DNA of 64,000 nucleotides from Pseudoalteromonas sp. G4 (GTDB lineage Bacteria; Pseudomonadota; Gammaproteobacteria; Enterobacterales; Alteromonadaceae), in contig NZ_JAPEHW010000002.1 in assembly GCF_028875915.1 (NCBI RefSeq), positions 123,963 through 187,962 on the forward strand. The letters run 5' to 3'. The notes below the pieces were generated by a model that worked only from the letters and a program-made list of their open reading frames with translations, ran no database searches and had not been told where the DNA came from. Shown here one piece after another: positions 21,030 to 30,721 of this stretch. Within the stretch, counting starts at the first letter, position 1. The number at the start of each line of letters is the position of its first letter. The position numbers and the translations under genes are program-made.

Positions 21030-22397
21030 TTGAAAACAATTTTAGTTATCGACGACTCGCTTGATATTCAAGCGAGTCTTAAGTTTTTTTTAGAAGACGA
21101 AGGGTATCTTTGTCACGGAGTGCTTTCACCTGATACAGCGCTTGATTACGTTGCAAAAAACAATGTTGATTTAGTGCTGCTCGATATGAATTTTAGCCAA
21201 GATACCACAAGTGGTGCTGAGGGGTTAACTGCAATTGAAGGGCTGAAAGAACTAGACCCACTGTTGCCTGTGATTGTTATGACGGGTTGGGCTACGCTTG
21301 ATTTGGCTGTAAAAGCGTTAACCACGGGCGCTGCCGATTTCATCGAAAAACCGTGGCAGGACGAACGCTTAGCCCATGCAATTAAACAACAGCTGAACGC
21401 TCGTCGCGATAAGCAAGATTTAGCGCGATTAACCCAAGAAAAACAAAGAGCAGGCGCAAGCCAATCGTCATTATTAGCTTATAGCCCACAAAAGCAGCAG
21501 GTGTTGAGCCAACTCGAAAACCTTGCAAAAAGTGATATGAATATTCTGCTAACGGGTGAAAACGGCACCGGTAAAAGCTATTACGCGCAGTATATACATC
21601 AGCATTCTAATCGCTCTAATGCCAGTTTTATTGCACTCAATATGGGGGCTTTTACTGATGAATTGTTTAATTCAGAAATGTTTGGCCATAAAAAAGGAGC
21701 GTTTACTGACGCAAGCCAAGACCGTTTAGGTGCATTTACATTAGCAGAAAATGGCACCTTGTTTTTAGATGAAATCGCTAATTTATCGAAGAAATCACAA
21801 GCTAAGTTGTTGCATGTGCTTGAAGAGCGTAAATACACAGCCCTTGGTAGCAGCAAGGTGTTAGACAATACAGCACGAATTATCTCTGCTACTAATGCCA
21901 ACTTGGTAAATGCAATTGCGGAGGGCGATTTTCGTCAAGATTTGTATTACCGCTTAAATACCATTGAAATTGAAATCCCCCCGTTAAGATCGTGTAAAGA
22001 CGATATTTTACCGCTAGCAAACCAGTTTTTAACATCATTTTGTAAGCAATACGATAAGCCTGCTTTATCACTAGCACAGTGCGCTAAACAGGCACTGCTT
22101 AACTATGGTTTTCCCGGTAATGTTAGGGAGCTTAAACATATTATTGAGCGCGTTATATTTATGGCGAATGGACAGCAAATTACTGCTCAAGACCTAATGC
22201 TAACTTCTTCAACGAGTAACAAGAATATAAATGTACCTAATACTATTGATATGACGCTGAGCATTGATGAGGTGATTGAACAAGCATTGTTGTCACGACT
22301 TGAGTACTTTAATGGCAACGCATCTAAAGCAGCTAAAAGTCTCGGAATGTCTCGCAGTGCTTGGTATCGAAAAATGACAAAATACGATGCAATTTAA
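21030..22397 (+). CDS. Sigma54-dependent response regulator, NtrC family
   Basis: The 455-residue protein has a receiver domain with phospho-acceptor D52, T85 and K107. The sigma54-activating AAA+ domain has Walker A GENGTGKS (176-183), the sigma54-contact loop as GAFTDA (223-228) rather than the commonest GAFTGA, and Walker B GTLFLDEI. A C-terminal Fis-type helix-turn-helix follows (NASKAAKSLGMSRSAWYRKM). The start is TTG 21030 with AAGG upstream. It follows the permease by 6 bases and its 3' end overlaps the kinase gene by 11. It probably activates its own operon from the promoter at 16586. Confidence 0.93.
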   Translation: MKTILVIDDSLDIQASLKFFLEDEGYLCHGVLSPDTALDYVAKNNVDLVLLDMNFSQDTTSGAEGLTAIEGLKELDPLLPVIVMTGWATLDLAVKALTTGAADFIEKPWQDERLAHAIKQQLNARRDKQDLARLTQEKQRAGASQSSLLAYSPQKQQVLSQLENLAKSDMNILLTGENGTGKSYYAQYIHQHSNRSNASFIALNMGAFTDELFNSEMFGHKKGAFTDASQDRLGAFTLAENGTLFLDEIANLSKKSQAKLLHVLEERKYTALGSSKVLDNTARIISATNANLVNAIAEGDFRQDLYYRLNTIEIEIPPLRSCKDDILPLANQFLTSFCKQYDKPALSLAQCAKQALLNYGFPGNVRELKHIIERVIFMANGQQITAQDLMLTSSTSNKNINVPNTIDMTLSIDEVIEQALLSRLEYFNGNASKAAKSLGMSRSAWYRKMTKYDAI

Positions 22398-23664
22398 GAT
22401 GTTATTTTCAGGGCGATGGTTAACGAGCCTACTTTTGTTGTCTTTAGTGAATGGACTTTTAATCACGCATAATTATCCAGTATCACTTATTTTACTTATC
22501 GATTTAATCGTTGTTCTTTGGTATTTAATTGAAACATACCGCGATAGGGTCGCGAAACAAAACACCATCAACCTTATTGATACTTTATTAATTTCTTTAC
22601 GACAAGGTGATTATTCAATTAGAGCCAATGAAGTACAAGATAGTGCTTTAAGCACAACGGTCTCGCATTTAAATGCACTTGCAACAACCATGCAAAACGA
22701 CCAAAGATTACTTGCAGAGCAACAAGACTTATTAAAACAAATTATTGAAAAAGTCGATTTTGCTCTTATGGTGTTTAATGAGTCGCAGTGCATTTATGAA
22801 AATGACTACGCAAAAAATTCCTTTAACAATGAAGTAGAGAATAGTCGTTGGCAGTGGTATCAAGGTTTAATAGATAAAAGCCAAAATGGTCGCGTTAATC
22901 TCACTATAAATGATAAACAACATGCATTTTTGATTGAGCATTCTATTTGTTACATGGGCGCTGAACCGTATACTTTGTTAGTGTTAAAGCAGCTCGATTC
23001 GATTTTGTACCAACAAGAAAAAGATGCATTACAAAAATTCGTACGTATCTTGAGCCACGAAATAAATAACACACTTGCCCCTATAGGAACTGTTGCAAGA
23101 AGCCTTAATAAGCGCCTCTCGAATGAAATTGATGTTTATAGTTTTGCTACAGGATTAACACTTATTAATGAACGAGCTAACTATTTAAAATCGTTTATGG
23201 ATAATTATGTGTCGCTTGCTAAATTACCTTCAGCTAATAAATCAGTCGAAAGCTGTGGTAATTTATGTAATGAAATCGCCGAAATTTACCCGTTAATTAG
23301 CATTTCATGTGAAGAAAACCTTTATGGTTATTTTGATGTTAGCCAAATAAAACAAGTATTGTGTCATCTCATTAACAATGCACTTGAAGCTCATTTACCA
23401 TCGCCTGATATCGAATTTACAATATATGCAAAGCATGAAAAGCTTATCTTTTGTGTGTCAGATAACGGTCCTGGGTTTTCAAATTTAGCAGATGCAAGTA
23501 CTGCTTTTTATACAACAAAGCAAAGTGGCAATGGTATTGGTTTAATGTTGTCGCGCATCATTGTCGAAAACCATAAAGGGCAATTAGAGCTTAAAAACCA
23601 AACGAGTGGCGGGGCATTAGTGACATTTTCACTAGAACGGATAACTGAAAAAGCTGTGAAGTGA
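22387..23664 (+). CDS. Sensor histidine kinase (NtrY-like)
   Basis: The 425-residue protein has two N-terminal membrane helices (about 9-28 and 32-49) with almost no periplasmic loop, so it probably senses a membrane or cytosolic signal. A linker and PAS-like region follow, then the HisKA box with phospho-acceptor H224 (ILSHEINNTLAPIG) and the ATPase domain with N-box INNALEAH, G1 DNGPGFS and G2 GNGIGLML. It overlaps the regulator gene by 11 bases, so the two form a cognate pair. Confidence 0.92.
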   Translation: MQFKMLFSGRWLTSLLLLSLVNGLLITHNYPVSLILLIDLIVVLWYLIETYRDRVAKQNTINLIDTLLISLRQGDYSIRANEVQDSALSTTVSHLNALATTMQNDQRLLAEQQDLLKQIIEKVDFALMVFNESQCIYENDYAKNSFNNEVENSRWQWYQGLIDKSQNGRVNLTINDKQHAFLIEHSICYMGAEPYTLLVLKQLDSILYQQEKDALQKFVRILSHEINNTLAPIGTVARSLNKRLSNEIDVYSFATGLTLINERANYLKSFMDNYVSLAKLPSANKSVESCGNLCNEIAEIYPLISISCEENLYGYFDVSQIKQVLCHLINNALEAHLPSPDIEFTIYAKHEKLIFCVSDNGPGFSNLADASTAFYTTKQSGNGIGLMLSRIIVENHKGQLELKNQTSGGALVTFSLERITEKAVK

Positions 23665-23734
23665 TGTAAGGGATTCAAGGCTATATTTAGCCCAATAGTA
23701 AGAGTTAAAGTGGTTCTGACACAATACGATAAAA

Positions 23735-23766
23735 ACAAAAAAGCCGTCATAAGACGGCTTTTTTGT
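23735..23766. terminator. Bidirectional terminator between the kinase gene and proS
   Basis: AAGCCGTC and GACGGCTT form an 8-bp stem with loop ATAA, preceded by A-rich and followed by T-rich sequence. It lies between convergent genes. Confidence 0.9.
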
Positions 23767-23778
23767 TTTCAATGGCAA

Positions 23779-25503
23779 TTAACCTTTTACATGATTTAGT
23801 AAAACTTCAACAGCTTTGTCTAAATCAATCAGTTCTTTCTCGCCAGTGATGCGGTTTTTGTACTCAACCTGATTATTGTCTAGGTTACGTTCACCGATAA
23901 CAAGCGTATGTGGAACACCAACAAGCTCCATATCGTTAAACATTACACCTGGGCGCTCTTTACGGTCATCAAATAGTATATCAATGCCAGCCGCTTGCAG
24001 ATCTGCGTATAGCTTTTCGGCAATTTCAGGAATACGATGCGATTTGTGCATGTTCATTGGCACAATTGCAAGCTCAAATGGAGCTAGGGCAGTTGGCCAT
24101 TTGATGCCGTATTGGTCGTGGTTTTGTTCGATTGCCGCTGCAACGATACGTGATACACCAATACCATAACAACCCATGGTCATAATTTGGTTTTTACCGC
24201 TTTCAGCAAGTACACCTGCTTTCATTGCTTCAGAGTACTTAGTACCTAGTTGGAAAATATGACCAACTTCAATACCGCGTTTGATGTTTAGAACACCTTT
24301 ACCACATGGGCTTGCGTCGCCTTCAACAACATTACGAATATCTTCAACAACATAGTCTGTAACGTCGCGGTCAAAGTTAATGCCGCTGTAGTGAACACCA
24401 TCTTCGTTTGCACCAGCAACAAAATCAGCCATTACAGCCGCTGAACGGTCAACAATAATTGGCATATTTAGGCCAACAGGGCCTAAAGAACCAGGTTTTG
24501 CACCAGTTGCTTTAACAATGTCTTCTTCCGTTGCAAATTCAAGCGGTGAGTCAACAAGTGCTAGCTTTTCAGCTTTAAGCTCATTTAGTTCATGGTCGCC
24601 ACGAACAACTAAGGCTACCAAGCCACGCTCTTCGTTTTCATTAGGTGCACCATAAGCAATTAATGTTTTAACACCGCGATGTGGTTTAACACCGTGTTGC
24701 TGTTTTAATTCTTCAATTGTTCTTGCGTTTGGCGTATCAAAACGGTTTAGCTCTTTAGATGGTGCAGGGCGTTCAATACTTGGTGCAACAGCTTCCGCTT
24801 TTTCAATGTTTGCTGCGTAATCTGACTCAGAACTAAATGCAATAGCATCTTCACCTGATTCAGCAAGTACGTGGAATTCATGCGAAACAGAACCACCAAT
24901 TGAACCAGTATCAGCAATTACTGGGCGGTAATCTAAACCTAAGCGCTCAAATACATTACAGTATGCTTGGTGCATTTTTTTGTAAGTCTCGTTTAGACAC
25001 TCTTCACTTAAGTGGAAAGAATAAGCATCTTTCATGGTGAATTCGCGTGCACGCATTACACCAAAACGAGGACGCACTTCATCGCGTACCTTAGTTTGAA
25101 TTTGGTACAAGTTAATTGGCAATTGCTTATAGCTGCTAATTTCTTTACGAACAAATTCAGTAATTACTTCTTCGTGTGTTGGACCTAACGCAAAAGGACG
25201 ATTATGGCGGTCATTAATACGTAATAACTCAGGGCCAAATTGCTCCCAACGACCAGACTCTTGCCAAAGATCGGCAGGCTGGATAATGGGCATTAACATT
25301 TCAATTGCACCAGCTTTGTTCATTTCTTCACGAACAATGTTTTCTACTTTACGTAGTACTTTTAAACCACTTGGTAACCAAGTGTATAATCCTGATGCTA
25401 GTTTGCGGATCATACCCGCGCGTAACATAAGCTGATGGCTGATAATTTCAGCATCAGATGGCGTTTCTTTTAACGTCGCTAAAATATATTGACTGGTACG
25501 CAT
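23779..25503 (-). CDS. proS: Proline--tRNA ligase (bacterial type with editing insertion)
   Basis: The 574-residue class II synthetase begins [20 protein letters not shown]. It has motif 2 ([20 protein letters not shown]), an INS editing domain in the middle (about 225-405) and the C-terminal anticodon-binding domain ending EVLLNHVKG. It charges tRNA-Pro and edits Ala-tRNA-Pro. Length matches E. coli ProS (572). It is a single gene, followed by a terminator shared with the kinase operon. Confidence 0.98.
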   Translation of the reverse strand: MRTSQYILATLKETPSDAEIISHQLMLRAGMIRKLASGLYTWLPSGLKVLRKVENIVREEMNKAGAIEMLMPIIQPADLWQESGRWEQFGPELLRINDRHNRPFALGPTHEEVITEFVRKEISSYKQLPINLYQIQTKVRDEVRPRFGVMRAREFTMKDAYSFHLSEECLNETYKKMHQAYCNVFERLGLDYRPVIADTGSIGGSVSHEFHVLAESGEDAIAFSSESDYAANIEKAEAVAPSIERPAPSKELNRFDTPNARTIEELKQQHGVKPHRGVKTLIAYGAPNENEERGLVALVVRGDHELNELKAEKLALVDSPLEFATEEDIVKATGAKPGSLGPVGLNMPIIVDRSAAVMADFVAGANEDGVHYSGINFDRDVTDYVVEDIRNVVEGDASPCGKGVLNIKRGIEVGHIFQLGTKYSEAMKAGVLAESGKNQIMTMGCYGIGVSRIVAAAIEQNHDQYGIKWPTALAPFELAIVPMNMHKSHRIPEIAEKLYADLQAAGIDILFDDRKERPGVMFNDMELVGVPHTLVIGERNLDNNQVEYKNRITGEKELIDLDKAVEVLLNHVKG

Positions 25504-25595
25504 TTGCTTTCCGAAATGTTAAATCTGTTTTTATAAGTTAAGGCGCCAAGTTTATCAGTGTCTTGGCAATTTCAAAAGCCTAACAATAGCGGCTT

Positions 25596-26306
25596 TTATG
25601 TATTTTTAATAATTTCTAATACGCTTACTTGGGTTTCTAGCACTTGCCATTTGATATTCAGATCAAACAGGCTCATGCCATACTCTTGAATACCTGCTTT
25701 TGTTTTTTTGTAAGCTGGGCGTGGGTCTTGCTTTAATACTTTCTCGATAAAGCTTTGTAACTCAGGGTAAAGTGCCGAATTATTCAAGCAAAATGCAGTA
25801 GCTTCATCGCTAAACTCAACTAAAAGCGGGGTTTCAGGTCGCGTATCAGCGAAACCTGCTGTCGCGTTTGGTAAACTATCCGAGTAAGGCAAATAAGGTT
25901 TAATATCTAAGATTGGCGTACCATCAAGTAAGTCTATGCCTGAAAGCTCAAGCCAAAGTTGACTATTTTCATAATGAACAGCTTCAAGTTTAACCGCGCT
26001 CATGCCAATACCATTTGGCCTAAAGGTGGCACGTGTGGCAAATACACCTTTTTTATCATTACCACCTAAGCGCGGAGGGCGTACTAGAGGTGACCAGCCT
26101 TTATCGGCCGTTTCATGAAAGCGGAAAATCAGCCAAACATGGCTAAAGTCTTCAATGCCGCGGACAAATTCTTCACGGTTAAATTCACCTACAAATTTAC
26201 ATTTTGCTTTGGCTTCTGGAATAAGGCGAGGCTGACGAGGGATAGCAAATTTTTGTTTATAGGGAGATTCGATAAAGGCGATGGGGCTTAATTGATAGTC
26301 GCTCAT
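25596..26306 (-). CDS. trmO: tRNA (N6-threonylcarbamoyladenosine(37)-N6)-methyltransferase TrmO
   Basis: The 236-residue protein has the TsaA/TrmO beta-barrel domain with IAFIESPYKQKFAIPRQPRL, GIEDFSHVWLIFRFHE, RATFRPNGIGMSAVKLE and LLDGTPILDIKPYLPYSD. A small C-terminal domain contains DPRPAY. It methylates t6A37 in tRNA-Thr using SAM. Length matches E. coli YaeB (235). It lies between proS and a thioesterase gene on the same strand, about 60-90 bases from each. Confidence 0.94.
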   Translation of the reverse strand: MSDYQLSPIAFIESPYKQKFAIPRQPRLIPEAKAKCKFVGEFNREEFVRGIEDFSHVWLIFRFHETADKGWSPLVRPPRLGGNDKKGVFATRATFRPNGIGMSAVKLEAVHYENSQLWLELSGIDLLDGTPILDIKPYLPYSDSLPNATAGFADTRPETPLLVEFSDEATAFCLNNSALYPELQSFIEKVLKQDPRPAYKKTKAGIQEYGMSLFDLNIKWQVLETQVSVLEIIKNT

Positions 26307-26368
26307 AAAACAAACTTAATAGGGCACTTAAAAGTGCCTATTTTGCCAGTATTTTAGGGTGATTGATA

Positions 26369-26845
26369 TTATTCTTCTTTCATTTCTTGTTCGAATACTT
26401 TTTCCGCTTGTAATGACATTTCTTTCATTTTTTGTGCGTATTTTTGAATGCGTTTTTCATCGGCTGTTTTCGCTTCAAATGCGGGTACTGGCACTGGATA
26501 GCCTGCTTGATCGGTGGCTACAAAATTAATGATGCAATTATTAGATTCCACCATTTGCCCAGTTTTAGGGTCGCCACAGCGTACCGCTATAAATATTTGC
26601 ATGCTGGTTTTGCCAGTGTTTGCAATTTTGGCTTCTACTTCAACCAGTTGACCCACTAAAATAGGGCGGTGAAATTTTATTGCTGCAACCGACACTGTGA
26701 CACAATAATGGCCGCTCCACTGCGCAGCACAGGCATATCCTGCTTGGTCAATCCATTTCATCACGATGCCACCATGGACCTTACCACCGAAGTTAACATC
26801 CGTTGGCTCCGCTAAAAAACGAAAAGTTACGTTATCTTTACTCAT
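26369..26845 (-). CDS. Acyl-CoA thioesterase, hotdog fold (YciA/BACH-like)
   Basis: The 158-residue single-hotdog protein has the motif TDVNFGGKVHGGIVMKWIDQAGY, which contains the usual N...G..HGG active-site region. A core beta strand (VTVSVAAIKFHRPILVGQLVEVEAKI) and a charged C-terminal helix follow. Such enzymes hydrolyse acyl-CoAs in the cytosol. It neighbours the electron-transfer flavoprotein genes, which fits acyl-CoA metabolism. It is longer than YciA (132 aa), so I leave the gene unnamed. Confidence 0.88.
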   Translation of the reverse strand: MSKDNVTFRFLAEPTDVNFGGKVHGGIVMKWIDQAGYACAAQWSGHYCVTVSVAAIKFHRPILVGQLVEVEAKIANTGKTSMQIFIAVRCGDPKTGQMVESNNCIINFVATDQAGYPVPVPAFEAKTADEKRIQKYAQKMKEMSLQAEKVFEQEMKEE

Positions 26846-26964
26846 AATTACTTGATAATCAGTATGTTGTTTATTGAGTATTAGCTATAAAAATGCTTTT
26901 AACAAGTAATAAAAAAGGCATGAAAACATAAGTTTGCATGCCTTTGACAAATACAATTGGAAAA

Positions 26965-28611
26965 TTACATATTAGGGTAGTTAGGGCCACCAGCACCTTC
27001 AGGTGTTACCCAAGTGATGTTTTGACTCGGATCTTTAATATCGCAGGTTTTACAATGAATACAGTTTTGCGAGTTAATTACAAAGGCCTGCTTACCTTCT
27101 ACTTCATTGATTTCATAAACACCGGCAGGGCAATAACGCTGCGCAGGTTCATTAAAATCAGTTAAGTTTTTAGCAAGAGGAATATTCATATCCGCCAGTT
27201 TCAAATGGCATGGTTGATCTTCTTCATGGTTAGTGTTTGATAAAAACACTGAACTCAGTTTATCAAAGCTTAAAACACCATCTGGTTTTGCATAGTTAAT
27301 CTCGCTATGGCGACTTGCAGGTTCTAGGCATGCGTGATCCGGTGTGTCATCTTTAAAGCTAAATGGTAAACCGCCATTAAAAATGTTTTGATCAATGGTG
27401 TTATACATGCCACCGAAAAACTTGCCTAATTTGTGCATAACAGGGCCAAAGTTTTTGCTGCTATCAAGCTCTTGAAATAACCATGATTCTTTAAAACGCG
27501 TTTCAAAATCACTTAATTCTGTGTGCTCACTACCCGCTGAAATGGCTGCAAAAATACTTTCAGCAGCAAGCATGCCTGATTTCATTGCAGTGTGATTGCC
27601 TTTAATCTTAGCAAAATTAAGCGTACCAGCGTTACAGCCAACTAATACGCCGCCTGGGAAGGTCATTTTAGGCAGTGAGTTTAAACCACCTTTAGCAATT
27701 GCACGGGCACCATAAGCGATACGTTTACCGTGTTTTAGGGTATCTGCAAAAATTGCATGATGTTTCATTCGTTGAAACTCATCAAATGGTGAAAGATGAG
27801 GATTGCTATAGTTCAAATCAATAATTAAACCAACAACTACTTGGTTATCATCACCATGGTACATGTAAGAGCCACCACCAGTGTCTTTATCAAGTGGCCA
27901 TCCAGCACCATGTACTACTAAACCAGGTTGATGATGCTCGCTTGGGATTTCCCAAATCTCTTTAAACCCTAGGCCATAGTGTTGCGGTGATTTGCCGTCA
28001 TCTAACTTAAAGGTGCTAATTAACTCTTTACCTAAGTGACCACGACAACCTTCAGCAAAAATGGTGTATTTTGCGCGAAGTTCCATACCTGGCATAAAAC
28101 TGTCTTTTTGCTCACCAGACTCACTAACACCCATATCGCCTGTGATAATGCCTTTAACAGTGCCATCTTCTACAATTAATGAATGTGCGCTAAATCCTGG
28201 GAAAATTTCAACACCTAAGCTTTCAGCCTGTTCAGCTAAGAAACGACAAACGTTACCCATAGAGACAATAAAGTTGTCTTCGTTATGAAATGTTTTAGGC
28301 GTTGCAAAAGAAGGCAGTTTTTTTGCTGAAGTTTCACTGCCAAACCAATAAATGTCATCTTGTGTAACTTTGGTTTTGAGCGGTGCACCTAATTCAAGCC
28401 AATTTGGCAGTAATTCATTTAATGCACGAGGTTCAAATACGGCACCCGATAAAATATGTGCTCCGACCTCTGAACCTTTTTCAACGACACAAATCATTAG
28501 CTCTTGTTCATTTTCTTGTGCTAATTGTGCCAGTTTAATAGCGCTTGATAAGCCTGCAGGCCCTGCGCCTACAATAACTACGTCAAACTCCATGGTTTCA
28601 CGTTCTACCAT
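26965..28611 (-). CDS. Electron transfer flavoprotein-ubiquinone oxidoreductase
   Basis: The 548-residue protein begins with an FAD-binding motif (FDVVIVGAGPAGLSSAIKLAQ), has the ETF-QO core including GCRGHLGKEL and SLPKMTFPGGVLVGCNAGTLN, and ends with a 4Fe-4S cluster region YCPAGVYEI...NCIHCKTCDIKDPSQNI. It moves electrons from ETF to ubiquinone at the inner membrane. The ATG at 28611 follows AGGGG at a normal distance. It is divergent from etfBA across 169 bases containing two 18-bp palindromes. Confidence 0.95.
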   Translation of the reverse strand: MVERETMEFDVVIVGAGPAGLSSAIKLAQLAQENEQELMICVVEKGSEVGAHILSGAVFEPRALNELLPNWLELGAPLKTKVTQDDIYWFGSETSAKKLPSFATPKTFHNEDNFIVSMGNVCRFLAEQAESLGVEIFPGFSAHSLIVEDGTVKGIITGDMGVSESGEQKDSFMPGMELRAKYTIFAEGCRGHLGKELISTFKLDDGKSPQHYGLGFKEIWEIPSEHHQPGLVVHGAGWPLDKDTGGGSYMYHGDDNQVVVGLIIDLNYSNPHLSPFDEFQRMKHHAIFADTLKHGKRIAYGARAIAKGGLNSLPKMTFPGGVLVGCNAGTLNFAKIKGNHTAMKSGMLAAESIFAAISAGSEHTELSDFETRFKESWLFQELDSSKNFGPVMHKLGKFFGGMYNTIDQNIFNGGLPFSFKDDTPDHACLEPASRHSEINYAKPDGVLSFDKLSSVFLSNTNHEEDQPCHLKLADMNIPLAKNLTDFNEPAQRYCPAGVYEINEVEGKQAFVINSQNCIHCKTCDIKDPSQNITWVTPEGAGGPNYPNM

Positions 28612-28683
28612 GATTATGCCCCTGTTGAATTAAGCTGGTATTTGCTAAACAAATAACCTGTGATGGGCTTTAGCATATTTTAG

Positions 28684-28701
28684 GTTGACGTTTACGTCAA
28701 C
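28684..28701. promoter_or_regulatory. 18-bp palindrome, candidate LiuR-type operator 1
   Basis: GTTGACGTTTACGTCAAC has perfect 8-bp arms around a TT centre. It lies between the divergent ETF-QO and etfBA genes and shares its ACGT-centred half-sites with the second site at 28748. From memory, MerR-family LiuR sites in gammaproteobacteria look like this and control etf genes; the regulator assignment is inference. Confidence 0.6.
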
Positions 28702-28747
28702 AGGAAGTAGCCTTAAAACCAAATAACGACTAAATATGTTTACCTAG

Positions 28748-28765
28748 GTTTACGTACGCGTAAAC
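28748..28765. promoter_or_regulatory. 18-bp palindrome, candidate LiuR-type operator 2
   Basis: GTTTACGTACGCGTAAAC has 8-bp arms with one mismatch. It ends 15 bases before the etfB ATG and is 64 bp from operator 1, centre to centre. The two sites would allow one regulator to control both divergent transcripts. Confidence 0.6.
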
Positions 28766-28780
28766 ATTAAAGGAGAGGTT

Positions 28781-29530
28781 ATGAAAATCCTAGTTCCGGT
28801 CAAACGTGTGATCGACTATAACGTAAAAGCGCGCGTAAAAGCCGACAATAGTGATGTTGATCTTAACAATGTAAAAATGGCCCTTAACCCATTTTGTGAA
28901 ATCGCGGTAGAAGAAGCTATCCGTATTAAAGAAGCAGGCAAAGCAACTGAAGTTGTGGTTGTTTCAATTGGTGACAAAGCATGCCAAGAGCAACTTCGCA
29001 CCGCACTGGCGCTTGGCGCAGATAAAGCAATTCAAATTGACACCGCTGAAAAGCTTGAATCATTACATGTGGCAAAGTTGTTAGCGAAAGTAGTTGAACA
29101 AGAAAATCCTGAGTTAGTTATTCTTGGTAAGCAAGCGATTGATTCAGATAACAACCAAACAGGTCAAATGCTTGCTGCTCTCACGAGTCGTGCACAAGCG
29201 ACCTTTGCATCAGAGGTGATTGTTGAAGGTGACAAAGTAAATGTAACCCGTGAGGTTGATGGTGGTCTTCAAACAATCGCAGTTAACTTACCTGCAGTTG
29301 TGACTACCGATTTGCGTTTAAACGAGCCGCGTTATGCAACACTACCGAACATCATGAAAGCAAAACGTAAACCACTTGATGTTATAAGTGCAGCAGATCT
29401 TGGTGTTGATCTCACGCCTCGTATTACAACTGTAAAAGTAGAAGAGCCAAGCAAACGTGAAGCGGGTGAAATTGTGGCAGACGTAGCAACGTTAGTTGAA
29501 AAACTAAAGAATGAAGCGAAGGTGATCTAA
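28781..29530 (+). CDS. etfB: Electron transfer flavoprotein subunit beta
   Basis: The 249-residue protein begins [20 protein letters not shown] and has the ETF-beta signature region [33 protein letters not shown], which binds AMP and meets dehydrogenases. With EtfA it accepts electrons from acyl-CoA dehydrogenases. A strong ribosome site (AGGAGAGG) precedes the ATG. The stop overlaps the etfA start by one base. Confidence 0.97.
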   Translation: MKILVPVKRVIDYNVKARVKADNSDVDLNNVKMALNPFCEIAVEEAIRIKEAGKATEVVVVSIGDKACQEQLRTALALGADKAIQIDTAEKLESLHVAKLLAKVVEQENPELVILGKQAIDSDNNQTGQMLAALTSRAQATFASEVIVEGDKVNVTREVDGGLQTIAVNLPAVVTTDLRLNEPRYATLPNIMKAKRKPLDVISAADLGVDLTPRITTVKVEEPSKREAGEIVADVATLVEKLKNEAKVI

Positions 29531-30456
29531 TGTCAGTACTTATTATTGCAGAGCACGAACATGGTGTGCTTAAAAGCGACACATCTAAAGTTGTTTCAGC
29601 AACTCAAAAATTAGGTAAATCGATCACGGTATTAGTTGCTGGTCTTAATGTTTCAGAAGTAGCTGCAGCAGCAAGCAAAATTGAAGGCGTCTCAAATGTA
29701 ATTGTCGCTGATAATGCAGCATTTGAGCATCAACTTGCTGAGGACTTAGCTGATTTAGTTGTTGAACTTGCTGGTGACTATTCGCATATTTTTGCAGCAG
29801 CAACCACAACGGGCAAAAACTTTATGCCACGTGTGGCAGCGCTTTTAGATAAAGTGCAAATTTCAGACATTATCGATGTGATTGATGAAAACACCTTTAA
29901 GCGCCCAATTTACGCAGGTAATGCAATTGCTACAGTTCAAAGCGCTGAAGATAAACACATTGTAACTGTGCGCTCGAGTGCGTTTGATGTTGCAGGTGAA
30001 CAAGCGCCAGCTGCTGTGTCAACAATTGACGCTGTTAAAGAAAATACCTTAAGCAGCTTTGTTTCACAGCAAGAAACAGAAAGTGAGCGCCCTGAGTTAA
30101 CCGCTGCCAATGTAATTATTTCAGGCGGTCGTGGTATGCAAAATGGCGAAAATTTTGCTTTATTAAACGGTATCGCTGACAAATTAGGCGCAGCAATCGG
30201 TGCTTCTCGTGCCGCTGTTGACGCGGGATTTGTACCAAATGATATGCAAGTAGGGCAGACGGGTAAAATTGTTGCGCCGCAACTCTACATTGCTGTCGGC
30301 ATTAGTGGTGCAATTCAGCATCTCGCAGGTATGAAAGATTCAAAAGTCATTGTTGCAATTAACAAAGATCCTGATGCACCAATTTTCCAAGTGGCTGATT
30401 ATGGTTTAGTTGCAGACTTATTTGATGTACTTCCTGAGTTAGAAGCCTCATTATAA
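29530..30456 (+). CDS. etfA: Electron transfer flavoprotein subunit alpha
   Basis: The 308-residue protein has the N-terminal ETF domain and the C-terminal FAD-binding domain with SGGRGMQNGENFALL, GASRAAVDAGFVPNDMQVGQTGKIVAPQLYIAVGISGAIQHLAGM (in overlapping pieces) and INKDPDAPIFQVADYGLV. It carries the FAD of the EtfAB heterodimer. It is translationally coupled to etfB and closed by a strong terminator. Confidence 0.97.
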   Translation: MSVLIIAEHEHGVLKSDTSKVVSATQKLGKSITVLVAGLNVSEVAAAASKIEGVSNVIVADNAAFEHQLAEDLADLVVELAGDYSHIFAAATTTGKNFMPRVAALLDKVQISDIIDVIDENTFKRPIYAGNAIATVQSAEDKHIVTVRSSAFDVAGEQAPAAVSTIDAVKENTLSSFVSQQETESERPELTAANVIISGGRGMQNGENFALLNGIADKLGAAIGASRAAVDAGFVPNDMQVGQTGKIVAPQLYIAVGISGAIQHLAGMKDSKVIVAINKDPDAPIFQVADYGLVADLFDVLPELEASL

Positions 30457-30482
30457 AACGTTAATTAGTATTCCAGTTGTTC

Positions 30483-30513
30483 AAAGCCTTGTTATTAACA
30501 AGGCTTTTTTATT
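30483..30513 (+). terminator. Terminator of etfBA
   Basis: AAGCCTTGTTA and TAACAAGGCTT pair almost completely around a small loop, followed by six T. Confidence 0.92.
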
Positions 30514-30671
30514 GGCATGTGTATGAGAGTTAACTGTTTTATATCCTGAGTATCTCATTACATCAGTATCTCGATGTATTTGAGCCTTGTGAGCTAGAGG
30601 ATATTAGCACCATCGCTAATAAATTATTGATTAGTTAACTTATAAAACTGTTCTTAGGTTATTAATAGGTA

Positions 30672-30702
30672 TAAAAAAACCGGCGATTAAGCCGGTTTTT
30701 CA
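30672..30702 (-). terminator. Terminator of asnS
   Basis: On the minus strand AAACCGGC and GCCGGTTT pair around a short loop and are followed by seven T. It lies about 20 bases after the asnS stop. The stretch between this and the etfA terminator (30514-30671) shows nothing I can name. Confidence 0.88.
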
Positions 30703-30721
30703 CAAACTAAATCATATACGT

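Noticed and set aside
21696..21713. Defective sigma54-contact loop (GAFTDA) in the response regulator
   Set aside because: GAFTDA is a natural variant in this protein family; the key threonine is present, so loss of function cannot be claimed.
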